The notes under the pieces were generated by a model. That model saw only the letters and a program-made list of their open reading frames with translations. It did not search any database and was not told the origin of the DNA. The translations under genes were made by a program, and so were the position numbers. Positions 1 through 5,680 of a stretch of 5,680 nucleotides of DNA are shown here, piece after piece. Every line of letters begins with the position of its first letter. Within the stretch, counting starts at the first letter, position 1. This DNA comes from Frondihabitans sp. (GTDB taxonomy: Bacteria > Actinomycetota > Actinomycetes > Actinomycetales > Microbacteriaceae). Where the stretch lies: the NCBI GenBank assembly GCA_025464735.1, contig JAODMX010000163.1:1-5680 (forward strand), given 5' to 3'.

Positions 1-31
1 TTTACCCGTAGCTCGCGCGCGCCCCGCAGAG

Positions 32-52
32 CCCCGCGAACGGGGAGTTTTT
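32..52 (+). terminator. Possible intrinsic terminator or attenuator hairpin upstream of proP
   Basis: A perfect 5-bp stem, CCCCG (32-36) and CGGGG (41-45), closes a CGAA tetraloop. It is followed after two bases by a run of five T (48-52). The strong GC stem with a T tract on the plus strand fits a Rho-independent terminator, either for a gene left of the window or as an attenuator in the proP leader. The stem is short and the T run is offset by AG, so efficiency is uncertain. A second copy of GCCCCGC (21-27) could compete with 31-37 for the same CGGGG partner. Confidence 0.45.
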
Positions 53-57
53 GCGCC

Positions 58-96
58 CCTGGTAGGCTTGGCGGGTTTTTGCCACGAAACCAGGAG
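58..96 (+). promoter_or_regulatory. Leader hairpin overlapping the proP ribosome-binding site
   Basis: CCTGGT (58-63) is perfectly complementary to ACCAGG (89-94). An inner stem TGGC (69-72) with GCCA (81-84) closes a loop containing five T. The right arm of the outer stem includes AGG of the Shine-Dalgarno AGGAG (92-96), so folding would partly hide the ribosome-binding site. TAGGCT (63-68) also resembles an actinobacterial -10 box (TANNNT), but I see no clear -35 at the right distance. If transcription starts just after that box, the left arm would be absent from the mRNA and the hairpin could not form. Both readings are inference. Confidence 0.3.
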
Positions 97-105
97 TGAA
101 TGCGT

Positions 106-1677
106 ATGAGTTCCATGTCGTCCCGTCAGACCCCTTCGAAGAAGATTCGACCTCCGAGGCAAGGACGCCGACGACTGACCACGGATGACGTCACGGTGGT
201 CGAAACCTCCCTGCTGAAGCGCGCGGTCGCCGCCGCGGCCGTCGGTAACGGCATGGAGTGGTTCGACTTCGGTGTGTTCGCCTACCTCGCGACGACGCTC
301 GCCAAGGTCTTCTACCCGGATGCGAGTCCGGCTCTCGCCCTGATCGTCACCTTCGCCACGTTCACCGCCGCGTTCGTCGTGCGTCCCATCGGCGGTGCTG
401 TGTTCGGGCCCCTCGGCGATCGGATCGGGCGGCAGCGGGTTCTCGCCGTCACCATGATCATGATGGCCGCCGGCACCTTCGCCATCGGCCTCATCCCGGA
501 TGCGAACACCATCGGTTTCTGGGCTCCGGTGCTGCTGTTGCTGGCGCGCCTGGTGCAGGGCTTCTCGACCGGGGGAGAATACGGCGGAGCCGCGACGTTC
601 ATCGCCGAGTACTCACCCGACAAGCGGCGGGGCTTCATGGGGTCGTGGCTCGAGTTCGGGACCCTCGGCGGCTACGTGCTGGGCGCCTCCTTGGTGACCG
701 CACTGCAGTTCGCGATGCCGGAGGACACGCTGCTCAGCTGGGGCTGGCGGATCCCGTTTCTCGTCGCGGGCCCCCTCGGAATCGTCGGTCTCTACCTGCG
801 GCTGAAGCTCGAGGAGACGCCGGCCTTCCAGAAGCAGCAGGAAGAAGCGGCCAAGCGCGAAGCCATCAAGACGCCCGTGCTTCGGCTCTTCGCCGAAAAC
901 TGGCGCGCGCTGCTGATCTGTATCGGCCTCGTTCTCGTGTTCAATGTGACCGACTACATGCTCCTGTCGTACATGCCCACGTACCTGACGACGACGCTCG
1001 GTCGAGATGCCACCAACGGCTTGATTCTCGTGATCGTGGTCATGCTTCTGATGATGGCCGTGATCGGTCTCGGTGGCCGACTTTCGGATCGTTTCGGCCG
1101 CCGCCCCGTGCTGTTCGCTGGCTGCCTCGGGTTCCTGCTGCTGTCGTGGCCCGCCTTGAAGCTCGTGCAGACGGACTCGACGTTCCTCGTCTTCGTCGGC
1201 CTGCTGATCCTGGGCCTCGTGCTCGTCACCTTCACTTCGACAATGCCTTCGACGCTGCCCGCACTCTTCCCGACGATCATCCGATACGGCGCTCTCGCGA
1301 TCGCGTTCAACGTGTCGGTGTCGCTCTTCGGTGGCACGACACCTCTGATCACCGAGTCGCTGGTCGCCTGGGCGGGCAAGAACCATTTCGCCTGGGCCGA
1401 TGACATTCCCGCGTTCTATCTGATGATCGCTGCAGTGATCGGCCTCATTTCGGTGTGGTTCACCAAGGAGACCGCGAACGTGCCGCTCTTGGGATCCGGT
1501 CCGGCCGTAGCGACGGACGAGGAGGCTCGCGATCTGGTCGCTGCCTATGCCGACGAGTCGAGCGACGTCGCGAAGTCCGAATGGGCGGTGGAATTCGCCC
1601 AGTCGGGCCCGATCGACATCGTGCGCCCGGTGTCCCCTCCGGTGCCGGAGGGCGTGTCGGCGTCGACGTCTCGCTGA
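106..1677 (+). CDS. proP: ProP-like proline/glycine betaine:H+ symporter (MFS)
   Basis: This is an inner-membrane secondary transporter of the major facilitator superfamily that, in characterised relatives, imports proline, glycine betaine and related osmoprotectants with protons. The 523-residue protein matches remembered E. coli ProP through nearly its whole length: GNGMEWFDFGVFAY (48-61), the loop 2-3 motif GPLGDRIGRQ (101-110), QGFSTGGEYGGA (151-162), AEYSPDKRRGFMGSW (167-181), GWRIPF near 213, LEETPAF (235-241), a second motif A GRLSDRFGRRP (324-334), STLPALFPT..RY (382-394) and KETANVPL (454-461). About twelve hydrophobic segments are visible. I chose the ATG at 106 because AGGAG (92-96) lies 9 bases ahead; the in-frame ATG at 100 has only 3 bases of spacing and would add two residues. 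The N-terminus is basic. The C-terminal tail (about 465-523) is acidic then Pro/Ser-rich and does not show the heptad coiled coil of E. coli ProP. Family assignment is firm; the exact substrate is inferred. Confidence 0.9.
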   Translation: MSSMSSRQTPSKKIRPPRQGRRRLTTDDVTVVETSLLKRAVAAAAVGNGMEWFDFGVFAYLATTLAKVFYPDASPALALIVTFATFTAAFVVRPIGGAVFGPLGDRIGRQRVLAVTMIMMAAGTFAIGLIPDANTIGFWAPVLLLLARLVQGFSTGGEYGGAATFIAEYSPDKRRGFMGSWLEFGTLGGYVLGASLVTALQFAMPEDTLLSWGWRIPFLVAGPLGIVGLYLRLKLEETPAFQKQQEEAAKREAIKTPVLRLFAENWRALLICIGLVLVFNVTDYMLLSYMPTYLTTTLGRDATNGLILVIVVMLLMMAVIGLGGRLSDRFGRRPVLFAGCLGFLLLSWPALKLVQTDSTFLVFVGLLILGLVLVTFTSTMPSTLPALFPTIIRYGALAIAFNVSVSLFGGTTPLITESLVAWAGKNHFAWADDIPAFYLMIAAVIGLISVWFTKETANVPLLGSGPAVATDEEARDLVAAYADESSDVAKSEWAVEFAQSGPIDIVRPVSPPVPEGVSASTSR

Positions 1678-1741
1678 CTGCCACTCGACGGCGCAGATTG
1701 CGGCGACGTTTCTCGCAAGCGCCGAACGTGTAAAAGCCGGA

Positions 1742-1758
1742 GCTCACCCCTGGTGAGC
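1742..1758. repeat. Perfect 7-bp inverted repeat after proP
   Basis: GCTCACC (1742-1748) and GGTGAGC (1752-1758) are perfect inverted copies around a CCT spacer, 64 bases after the proP stop. It could be a terminator stem, but no T tract follows on the plus strand (the next bases are CGCGGGCC) and upstream on that strand there is no matching A run that would make a clean bidirectional terminator. A second protein-binding palindrome upstream of the TetR gene is an alternative. Confidence 0.35.
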
Positions 1759-1790
1759 CGCGGGCCTGGCCTCCATGATGAGCTTCGGGT

Positions 1791-1809
1791 CGATCGTCTC
1801 GGACGATCG
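1791..1809. promoter_or_regulatory. Candidate TetR operator palindrome
   Basis: CGATCGTC (1791-1798), a TCG spacer and GACGATCG (1802-1809) form a perfect 19-base inverted repeat with 8-bp arms. It ends 22 bases before the preferred start codon of the TetR-family gene. TetR repressors bind as dimers to palindromes of this size and often repress their own operon, so the position and symmetry make this the best operator candidate in the window. The promoter itself is not clear: TAAAAG (1731-1736) is a weak -10-like string and no convincing -35 was found. Confidence 0.55.
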
Positions 1810-1831
1810 TCCGACTCGGGAGGAGACCCGC

Positions 1832-2491
1832 ATGCCGGCACCGCGACGTTCGCTTGCACAGACACGAGAGGCCTTGGTCGACGCCGCGATCCGCGTCATC
1901 GCGGCACGAGGCTTGGCTGCGGCGTCGACGAGGGTGATCACGGCCGAGGCCGGGGTGCCGCTCTCGGCGTTCCACTACGCGTTCGATTCAACCGATCATC
2001 TGCTTGACCGTGTGATCGAGCGAGTTCTCGACGGCGAGCGGGCGGTCGGCGTTTCGGCTCTCGAGTCGGAGGGCGACGAGCCGGCCGGGCTCGGCGCCAT
2101 GGTCCGGCACGGGTTCGAGCAATACCTCGACCTGCTGATCGCTCGCCCCGAACACGAGCAGGCGATGCTCGAGCTGACCGCCCACATGCTGCGAACTCCG
2201 GGTCGAGAGCACGTCGCCCGCGAGCAGTACCTCGCGTACTACGCGGCAGCGGAAGTCGCTCTCGAGCATGCTGCGACGCGAGCGAAGACCGACTGGATGG
2301 TGCCGGTCGGTGAGGTGGCCAGGCTGACGGTGCTCCTGATGGACGGGCTGACTATGACCTGGCTGGCGGATCGTGACACCGAGGGCGCTCGCGCCGCGGT
2401 CACCTTTGCTGCAGCGTCCATCGCCGGCCTCGCGCGTTCATCCGGCGAAGACACGGCCCGGAACGACGCTGTGGTCTCGGGGCGGGCATGA
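1832..2491 (+). CDS. TetR/AcrR-family transcriptional regulator
   Basis: A 219-residue DNA-binding repressor, the usual length for the family. The N-terminal helix-turn-helix domain covers about residues 11-61: TREALVDAAIRVIAARG, then the recognition region with ITAEAGVPLSAFHYAF (36-51), followed by DSTDHLLDRVI. The F-H-Y-x-F pattern after the helix-turn-helix is typical of TetR proteins. The rest (about 65-205) is helical and would form the ligand pocket and dimer interface; it is too divergent for me to name the ligand. I chose the ATG at 1832 because GGGAGGAG (1818-1824) lies 7 bases ahead. The in-frame ATGs at 1775/1778 would add 19 residues, have no good ribosome-binding site, and would place the 19-base palindrome inside the coding region. 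The stop overlaps the start of the next gene (ATGA), so the two are very likely cotranscribed and this protein probably controls the transporter operon. Confidence 0.88.
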   Translation: MPAPRRSLAQTREALVDAAIRVIAARGLAAASTRVITAEAGVPLSAFHYAFDSTDHLLDRVIERVLDGERAVGVSALESEGDEPAGLGAMVRHGFEQYLDLLIARPEHEQAMLELTAHMLRTPGREHVAREQYLAYYAAAEVALEHAATRAKTDWMVPVGEVARLTVLLMDGLTMTWLADRDTEGARAAVTFAAASIAGLARSSGEDTARNDAVVSGRA

Positions 2492-3783
2492 CCGCCGGGG
2501 CCGAAACCGGCGCGCCGGGAACGCGTGCCCCTGTTGTCAGCCACGAGCTGCTCGGTCGAGTTGCTCGCCCCTGGGTCGCCCGGTTTTCGATCGCATGGTT
2601 CGGCATCTGGATCGCGCAGCTGACGCCCATCCAGTTACTTCTGCCCGAGCAGGTGACGAACGTTCTCCGGCTGGATCCTGCGGATTGGGTGGCCAACGTT
2701 GTCGCGTTCGGCGTGGTCTCCGCGATCGCCGGCGTGTTCGCCCTCGTCGCCTACCCGCTCACCGGGGCTCTGTCGGACCGCACGCTTTCCCGGTTCGGCC
2801 GCCGCCGTCCGTGGATTGCCGGCGGCGCCGTCCTTTTCGCCGGTGCCCTCATCCTCCTCGGGGCTCAGAACACCATCGGTGGCGTGACCGTTTTCTGGGT
2901 GCTCGCGCTTGTCGGGTTCTGCGTGCTCACGGCCGCGCTGACCGCTGTGATCTCCGACCAGGTTCCGATCGGCCAGCGCGGCACGGTGTCGAGCTGGATG
3001 GCAGCCCCGCAGCCGATCGGCGTGCTCCTCGGGCTGATCGCGGTCGTCGCGCTGGGGCTGTCCCTCCTGGAGGGGTACGTGCTCGTGGCTGTTCTGCTGG
3101 TCGTCTGCGTCGCGGTCTTCGTGCTTCGCATGCCCGATCGGGTGCTGCTTCCCAGCGAGCGTCCGCGGTTGACCGTTGCCGCATTCATCCGGGGTTTCTG
3201 GATCGACCCGCGAACCCACCCCGACTTCGGCTGGACGCTCCTCAGCCGGATCCTTGTCAACTGGTCGAACGCGCTCACGACGACGCTGCTGCTGTACTTC
3301 CTGATGTTCGGCCTGCACCTCAGCGAGACGCCGGCCGAGACCGTCCTGCTGATCACGACGGTCATCTACAGCATCTTCTCGGTGGTGGCGTCCCTGTGGT
3401 TCGGCCGCCTCTCCGACAAACTCGGCAGGCGCAAGCTCTTCGTCGTCATCACGGCGATCATGCAGGCGCTCGCGGGTGTCCTGCTCATCGTCGCCCCCTC
3501 TGAGACGATGGTGTTCGTGGCCGGTGCGCTCTCCGGCTTCGGCTTCGGTGCCTTCCTCGCCGTCGACCAGGCGCTCGCCACGGAGGTCTTGCCGAACGCG
3601 GTCGACTGGGGCAAGGATCTCGGCATCATGAACATCGCCTACGCGATTCCGCAGGCGCTGGCACCGCTCGCCGGTGCTGCGCTTGTCGTCGTGGTCGGCG
3701 GGTTCTGGCTGCTGTTCGTCGGAGTCATCGTGTTCGGCATCGCCGGCGCTTTGGCGCTCGGCCCGGTGAAGGGCGTTCGATGA
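2488..3783 (+). CDS. MFS transporter, GPH/SLC45-like
   Basis: A 431-residue integral membrane transporter with about twelve hydrophobic segments. Visible motifs are GALSDRTLSRFGRRRPWI (93-110), the loop 2-3 signature in the form with RxGRRRP seen in the SLC45 and glycoside-pentoside-hexuronide-like branches, and GRLSDKLGRRK (306-316), the equivalent in the second half. VISDQVPIGQRGTVSSW (154-170) and DWGKDLGIMNIAYAIPQALAP (373-393) are also typical of this branch. The start overlaps the repressor stop by four bases (ATGA), suggesting translational coupling; no strong separate ribosome-binding site precedes it. Relatives move sugars or other small solutes with protons or sodium, but sequence reading alone does not fix substrate or direction. 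It does not resemble the proP product of this window beyond the general MFS fold, so the two are not recent duplicates. Regulation by the adjacent TetR protein is inferred. Confidence 0.85.
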   Translation: MTAGAETGAPGTRAPVVSHELLGRVARPWVARFSIAWFGIWIAQLTPIQLLLPEQVTNVLRLDPADWVANVVAFGVVSAIAGVFALVAYPLTGALSDRTLSRFGRRRPWIAGGAVLFAGALILLGAQNTIGGVTVFWVLALVGFCVLTAALTAVISDQVPIGQRGTVSSWMAAPQPIGVLLGLIAVVALGLSLLEGYVLVAVLLVVCVAVFVLRMPDRVLLPSERPRLTVAAFIRGFWIDPRTHPDFGWTLLSRILVNWSNALTTTLLLYFLMFGLHLSETPAETVLLITTVIYSIFSVVASLWFGRLSDKLGRRKLFVVITAIMQALAGVLLIVAPSETMVFVAGALSGFGFGAFLAVDQALATEVLPNAVDWGKDLGIMNIAYAIPQALAPLAGAALVVVVGGFWLLFVGVIVFGIAGALALGPVKGVR

Positions 3784-3817
3784 GTCACGACCGCGTCCCC
3801 GACGAGAAAGGCACCAC

Positions 3818-4591
3818 ATGCTGACCACGATCGACGATCGCGCTCTGGCGTTCGTCAACTTCTACGGGGTTCTGGGGGCACTTGGTCAGCTGTGCGCTCG
3901 AGTGCCGGCGGCACGCGACCTGGTCGCCTCGGATCCTCGTCCGACCTCCATCGGGTTCGCCGTTCGCGGTGGCCCCCGGGCCGCGCTCCAGTTCGCCGAC
4001 GGCGGTGTTTCTGTGAGCGAAGGATCCGGGCGAGGCACCATCACGCTCCCGTTCACGGGGCCACGCACGTTCAACCGGGTGATCGCGGGAACCGCCAAGC
4101 CGGTCCCGGTGACCGGACTTACCAGGATCCCCTTCCTTACCGGCGTTTTCGCGCCCCTCACCGATCTGCTGACTCGGTACCTGCGGCCCATCCCGGAGGA
4201 TCTGCTCGACCAGGCGTTTCGCGAGACGAGCACGATCCTGACCCTTGTCGTCGCTCTCGGATCCGTGGCGCAACTCGCCTCGCACGATCGGAGCGGTCGT
4301 GCGAGTGCGAGCCTGGTTCCCGACGGTGACCTGAGCGTCCGGATCGGCGACGAGGTCTCGTTCACGTTGCGAGTGCACGATCACGCCATGGTCTTCCTGC
4401 CTGCGGCGTCGGCCTCGCCACGCGCTGTGCTCACCTTCCGCGATGTCGCGACCACCCGCGGCATCCTCGACGGTGAGCTCAGCGCCCTCGCCTGCATCTG
4501 CGACGGCAGCCTGGCCATGCGCGGCTTCGTGCCGATGGTCGACAACGTCAGCCGCATCCTTGACCGTGCCGGTCAGTACCTCGGAGAGTGA
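3818..4591 (+). CDS. Uncharacterised protein with SCP2-like lipid-binding features
   Basis: I do not recognise this 257-residue protein as a named family member. No signal peptide or membrane segment is evident, so it is probably cytoplasmic. The C-terminal part (about 160-255) alternates beta-like stretches and ends with LTFRDVATTRGILDGELSALACICDGSLAMRGFVPMVDNVSRIL (205-248). That order (strand, helix, DG/G turn, strand with a GxLxMxG-type turn, closing helix) resembles SCP2/sterol-carrier domains, which bind lipids or other hydrophobic molecules. The N-terminal part (about 45-100) shows a similar layout, with ALQFADGGVSV, TITLPFTGPRTFNRVIAGTAKPVPVTG, hinting at a duplicated half. Between them lies a helical stretch (about 102-155). 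GAAAGG (3806-3811) precedes the ATG by 6 bases, and the gap to the transporter stop is 34 bases, consistent with the same operon. The SCP2 reading is pattern-based inference; hypothetical protein is the safe label. Confidence 0.72.
   Translation: MLTTIDDRALAFVNFYGVLGALGQLCARVPAARDLVASDPRPTSIGFAVRGGPRAALQFADGGVSVSEGSGRGTITLPFTGPRTFNRVIAGTAKPVPVTGLTRIPFLTGVFAPLTDLLTRYLRPIPEDLLDQAFRETSTILTLVVALGSVAQLASHDRSGRASASLVPDGDLSVRIGDEVSFTLRVHDHAMVFLPAASASPRAVLTFRDVATTRGILDGELSALACICDGSLAMRGFVPMVDNVSRILDRAGQYLGE
4279..4305. repeat. Intragenic 9-bp perfect inverted repeat
   Basis: CTCGCACGA (4279-4287) and TCGTGCGAG (4297-4305) are perfect inverted copies around a 9-base loop, inside the SCP2-like gene at about codons 154-163, in the stretch joining its two halves. 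It could form an mRNA hairpin, but in DNA this GC-rich a chance match of this length is quite possible, and no T tract follows. Confidence 0.3.
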
Positions 4592-4598
4592 GACACCC

Positions 4599-5680
4599 AT
4601 GAGCATCGTCACCCCCAGCCGCCGGACCGAACCCTTCCGCTACGACGCGAGTCGTGCCGCGTTCGAGCGAGCCAGACGCGTCATCCCCTCGGGAATCTAC
4701 GGGCACCAGGGGCCGTCGGAGGGGTGCTACATCCCGGAGGACGCCTTTCCACGATTCTCGTCGCGCGCCGAGGGCACTCGGTTCTGGGATCTCGACGGCA
4801 ACGAGTACATCGACTACATGTGCGGCTACGGGCCGAACGTGCTCGGCTACGGCGATCCGGACGTCGATGCTGCCGCGGCGGCGCAGCAGCGCAAGGAGGA
4901 CGTGGCGACCATCCCGTCGTCGATCATGGTCGACTTCGCCGAACTGCTCGTCGACACCGTGGCCAGCGCCGATTGGGCGTTCTTCGCCAAGAACGGCGGC
5001 GACGTCACGACTCTCGCCGTGATGACGGCGAGGGCTGCCACTCACCGCAAGAAGATCGTGTTCGTCAAGGGCTACTACCACGGCGTCGCGCCGTGGACGC
5101 AGAAGCTCGACTACCCGGGCGTGCTCGAAGAGGACGTCGCAAACAACCTCACCGTGACCTTCAACGATGTCGCCGGACTCGAGAAGGTGCTGCGCGATCA
5201 CAAGGGGGAGATCGCGGGCCTCATCGCGCAGCCGTACATGCACGGCAACTTCGTCGACAACGAGCTTCCGGCGGAGGGCTACTGGCAGGCTGTTCGGCGC
5301 CTCTGCGACGAGCAGGGCGTGGTCCTGATCGTCGACGACGTCCGCGCCGGATTTCGGCTGGACCTCGCCGGATCCGACCACTTCTACGGGTTCCGTGCGG
5401 ATCTCATCTGCTTCTGCAAAGCGCTCGCCAACGGCTACAACGTGTCAGCCCTGTGCGGACGGGACTCGCTCAAGGACGCGGTGAGCAGCATCACCTACAC
5501 GGGCAGCTACTGGATGAGCGCGGTGCCGTTCGCGGCCGGCATCGCCTGCCTCACCAAGCTCAAGGCTCTCGACGCTCCGACCCGGTTCCGCGAACTCGGC
5601 ACGCGCCTGACCGACGGCCTTGCTCGTGCGGCCGCAGACACCGGTCTCCATCTCGTCGTCTCGGGCGAACCGGCACTCTT
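4599..5680 (+). CDS. Class III PLP-dependent aminotransferase, GSA-aminomutase-like (partial, 3' end cut off)
   Basis: The open frame runs from ATG 4599 to the window end without a stop (360 codons), so roughly the last 60-100 residues of a 430-460-residue enzyme are missing. It is a fold-type I class III aminotransferase, related to glutamate-1-semialdehyde 2,1-aminomutase; such enzymes transfer or shift amino groups using pyridoxal phosphate. Landmarks: FWDLDGNEYIDYMCGYGPNVLGY (62-84); phosphate-binding loop KNGGDVTTLAV (131-141) where SGTEA is usual; KGYYHG (157-162) with the PLP-stacking aromatic; VDDVRAGFR (245-253) with the Asp246 that should contact the pyridine nitrogen; and FCKALANGYN (272-281), whose Lys274 is the predicted Schiff-base lysine. 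TGSYWMSAVPFAAG (301-314) corresponds to the conserved GT/GN segment after the lysine. GGAGAG (4583-4588) sits 10 bases before the ATG, overlapping the end of the previous gene, with a 7-base gap between genes. It lacks the N-terminal GVNSPVR-type segment of true HemL, so it is probably not a heme enzyme. Substrate unknown. Confidence 0.87.
   Translation, partial: MSIVTPSRRTEPFRYDASRAAFERARRVIPSGIYGHQGPSEGCYIPEDAFPRFSSRAEGTRFWDLDGNEYIDYMCGYGPNVLGYGDPDVDAAAAAQQRKEDVATIPSSIMVDFAELLVDTVASADWAFFAKNGGDVTTLAVMTARAATHRKKIVFVKGYYHGVAPWTQKLDYPGVLEEDVANNLTVTFNDVAGLEKVLRDHKGEIAGLIAQPYMHGNFVDNELPAEGYWQAVRRLCDEQGVVLIVDDVRAGFRLDLAGSDHFYGFRADLICFCKALANGYNVSALCGRDSLKDAVSSITYTGSYWMSAVPFAAGIACLTKLKALDAPTRFRELGTRLTDGLARAAADTGLHLVVSGEPAL

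Noticed and set aside
613..1386. Minus-strand open frame of 257 codons opposite proP
   Set aside because: The product is charged and repetitive without recognisable domains, and the opposite frame encodes an unmistakable ProP.
1678..1741. Promoter with -35 at 1710-1715 and -10 at 1731-1736
   Set aside because: The spacing of 15 bases and weak matches to both boxes do not support a confident call.
1775..1831. 19-residue N-terminal extension of the TetR protein
   Set aside because: The ATGs at 1775/1778 lack a good ribosome-binding site, while the ATG at 1832 has GGGAGGAG 7 bases upstream, and the extension would cover the palindrome.
2373..3503. Plus-strand 376-codon open frame overlapping the repressor and transporter genes
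   Set aside because: It is a +1 shadow with an Arg/Pro/Ala-rich product, no ribosome-binding site and no domain.
2635..3858. Long minus-strand open frame of 407 codons opposite the second transporter
   Set aside because: Its product is low-complexity, rich in Arg, Asp, Glu, His and Gln, as expected from the complement of a GC-rich membrane-protein gene. The plus-strand frame has clear MFS motifs and an ATGA start.
3785..4612. Minus-strand open frame of 275 codons opposite the SCP2-like gene
   Set aside because: Here both strands are open and the plus-strand protein is uncharacterised, so I compared them. The plus frame has a ribosome-binding site, operon spacing and a balanced composition with alternating hydrophobic strands; the minus product is Arg/Gly/Asp/Glu-rich and shadow-like.
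4548..5381. Minus-strand open frame of 277 codons opposite the aminotransferase
   Set aside because: The plus-strand frame has the full set of class III aminotransferase motifs; the minus frame is a GC-rich shadow.
4599..5680. Calling the aminotransferase hemL
   Set aside because: The N-terminal HemL signature and the SGTEA phosphate loop are absent, and no other tetrapyrrole gene is nearby.

Overview
The window is GC-rich and nearly fully coding. Codons end mostly in G or C, ribosome-binding sites are GGAG/AGGAG-like, and several genes sit close together or overlap. This suggests a high-GC actinobacterium, possibly of the Microbacteriaceae type; the lineage is inferred from base composition and protein style only. 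I see no tRNA, rRNA, CRISPR array, insertion sequence or phage gene.

Left part (1-1677): a short leader with a terminator-like hairpin and a second hairpin that overlaps the ribosome-binding site comes before a complete ProP-type proline/betaine:H+ symporter of the major facilitator superfamily. It matches the E. coli ProP pattern almost end to end but has a different C-terminal tail. It is followed by a 154-base gap holding two perfect inverted repeats.

Right part (1832 to the window end): four genes on the same strand look like one operon. They are a TetR-family repressor (1832-2491), an MFS transporter resembling the GPH/SLC45 sugar-cation symporters (2488-3783, ATGA overlap with the repressor), an unrecognised 257-residue protein whose C-terminal part resembles an SCP2-type lipid-binding fold and which may be an internal duplication (3818-4591), and a class III PLP-dependent aminotransferase related to glutamate-1-semialdehyde aminomutase (from 4599, cut off by the window end). 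A 19-base palindrome just ahead of the repressor start is the natural candidate for its operator.

The operon reads as a ligand-controlled uptake or export and amine-conversion module: the repressor senses a small molecule, the transporter moves it or a relative, and the aminotransferase acts on an amino or keto group. The SCP2-like protein has no obvious role in ordinary sugar or amino-acid catabolism and is the most puzzling part. The substrate cannot be read from the sequence. The upstream ProP gene may be an independent osmoprotectant importer or may feed the same pathway.
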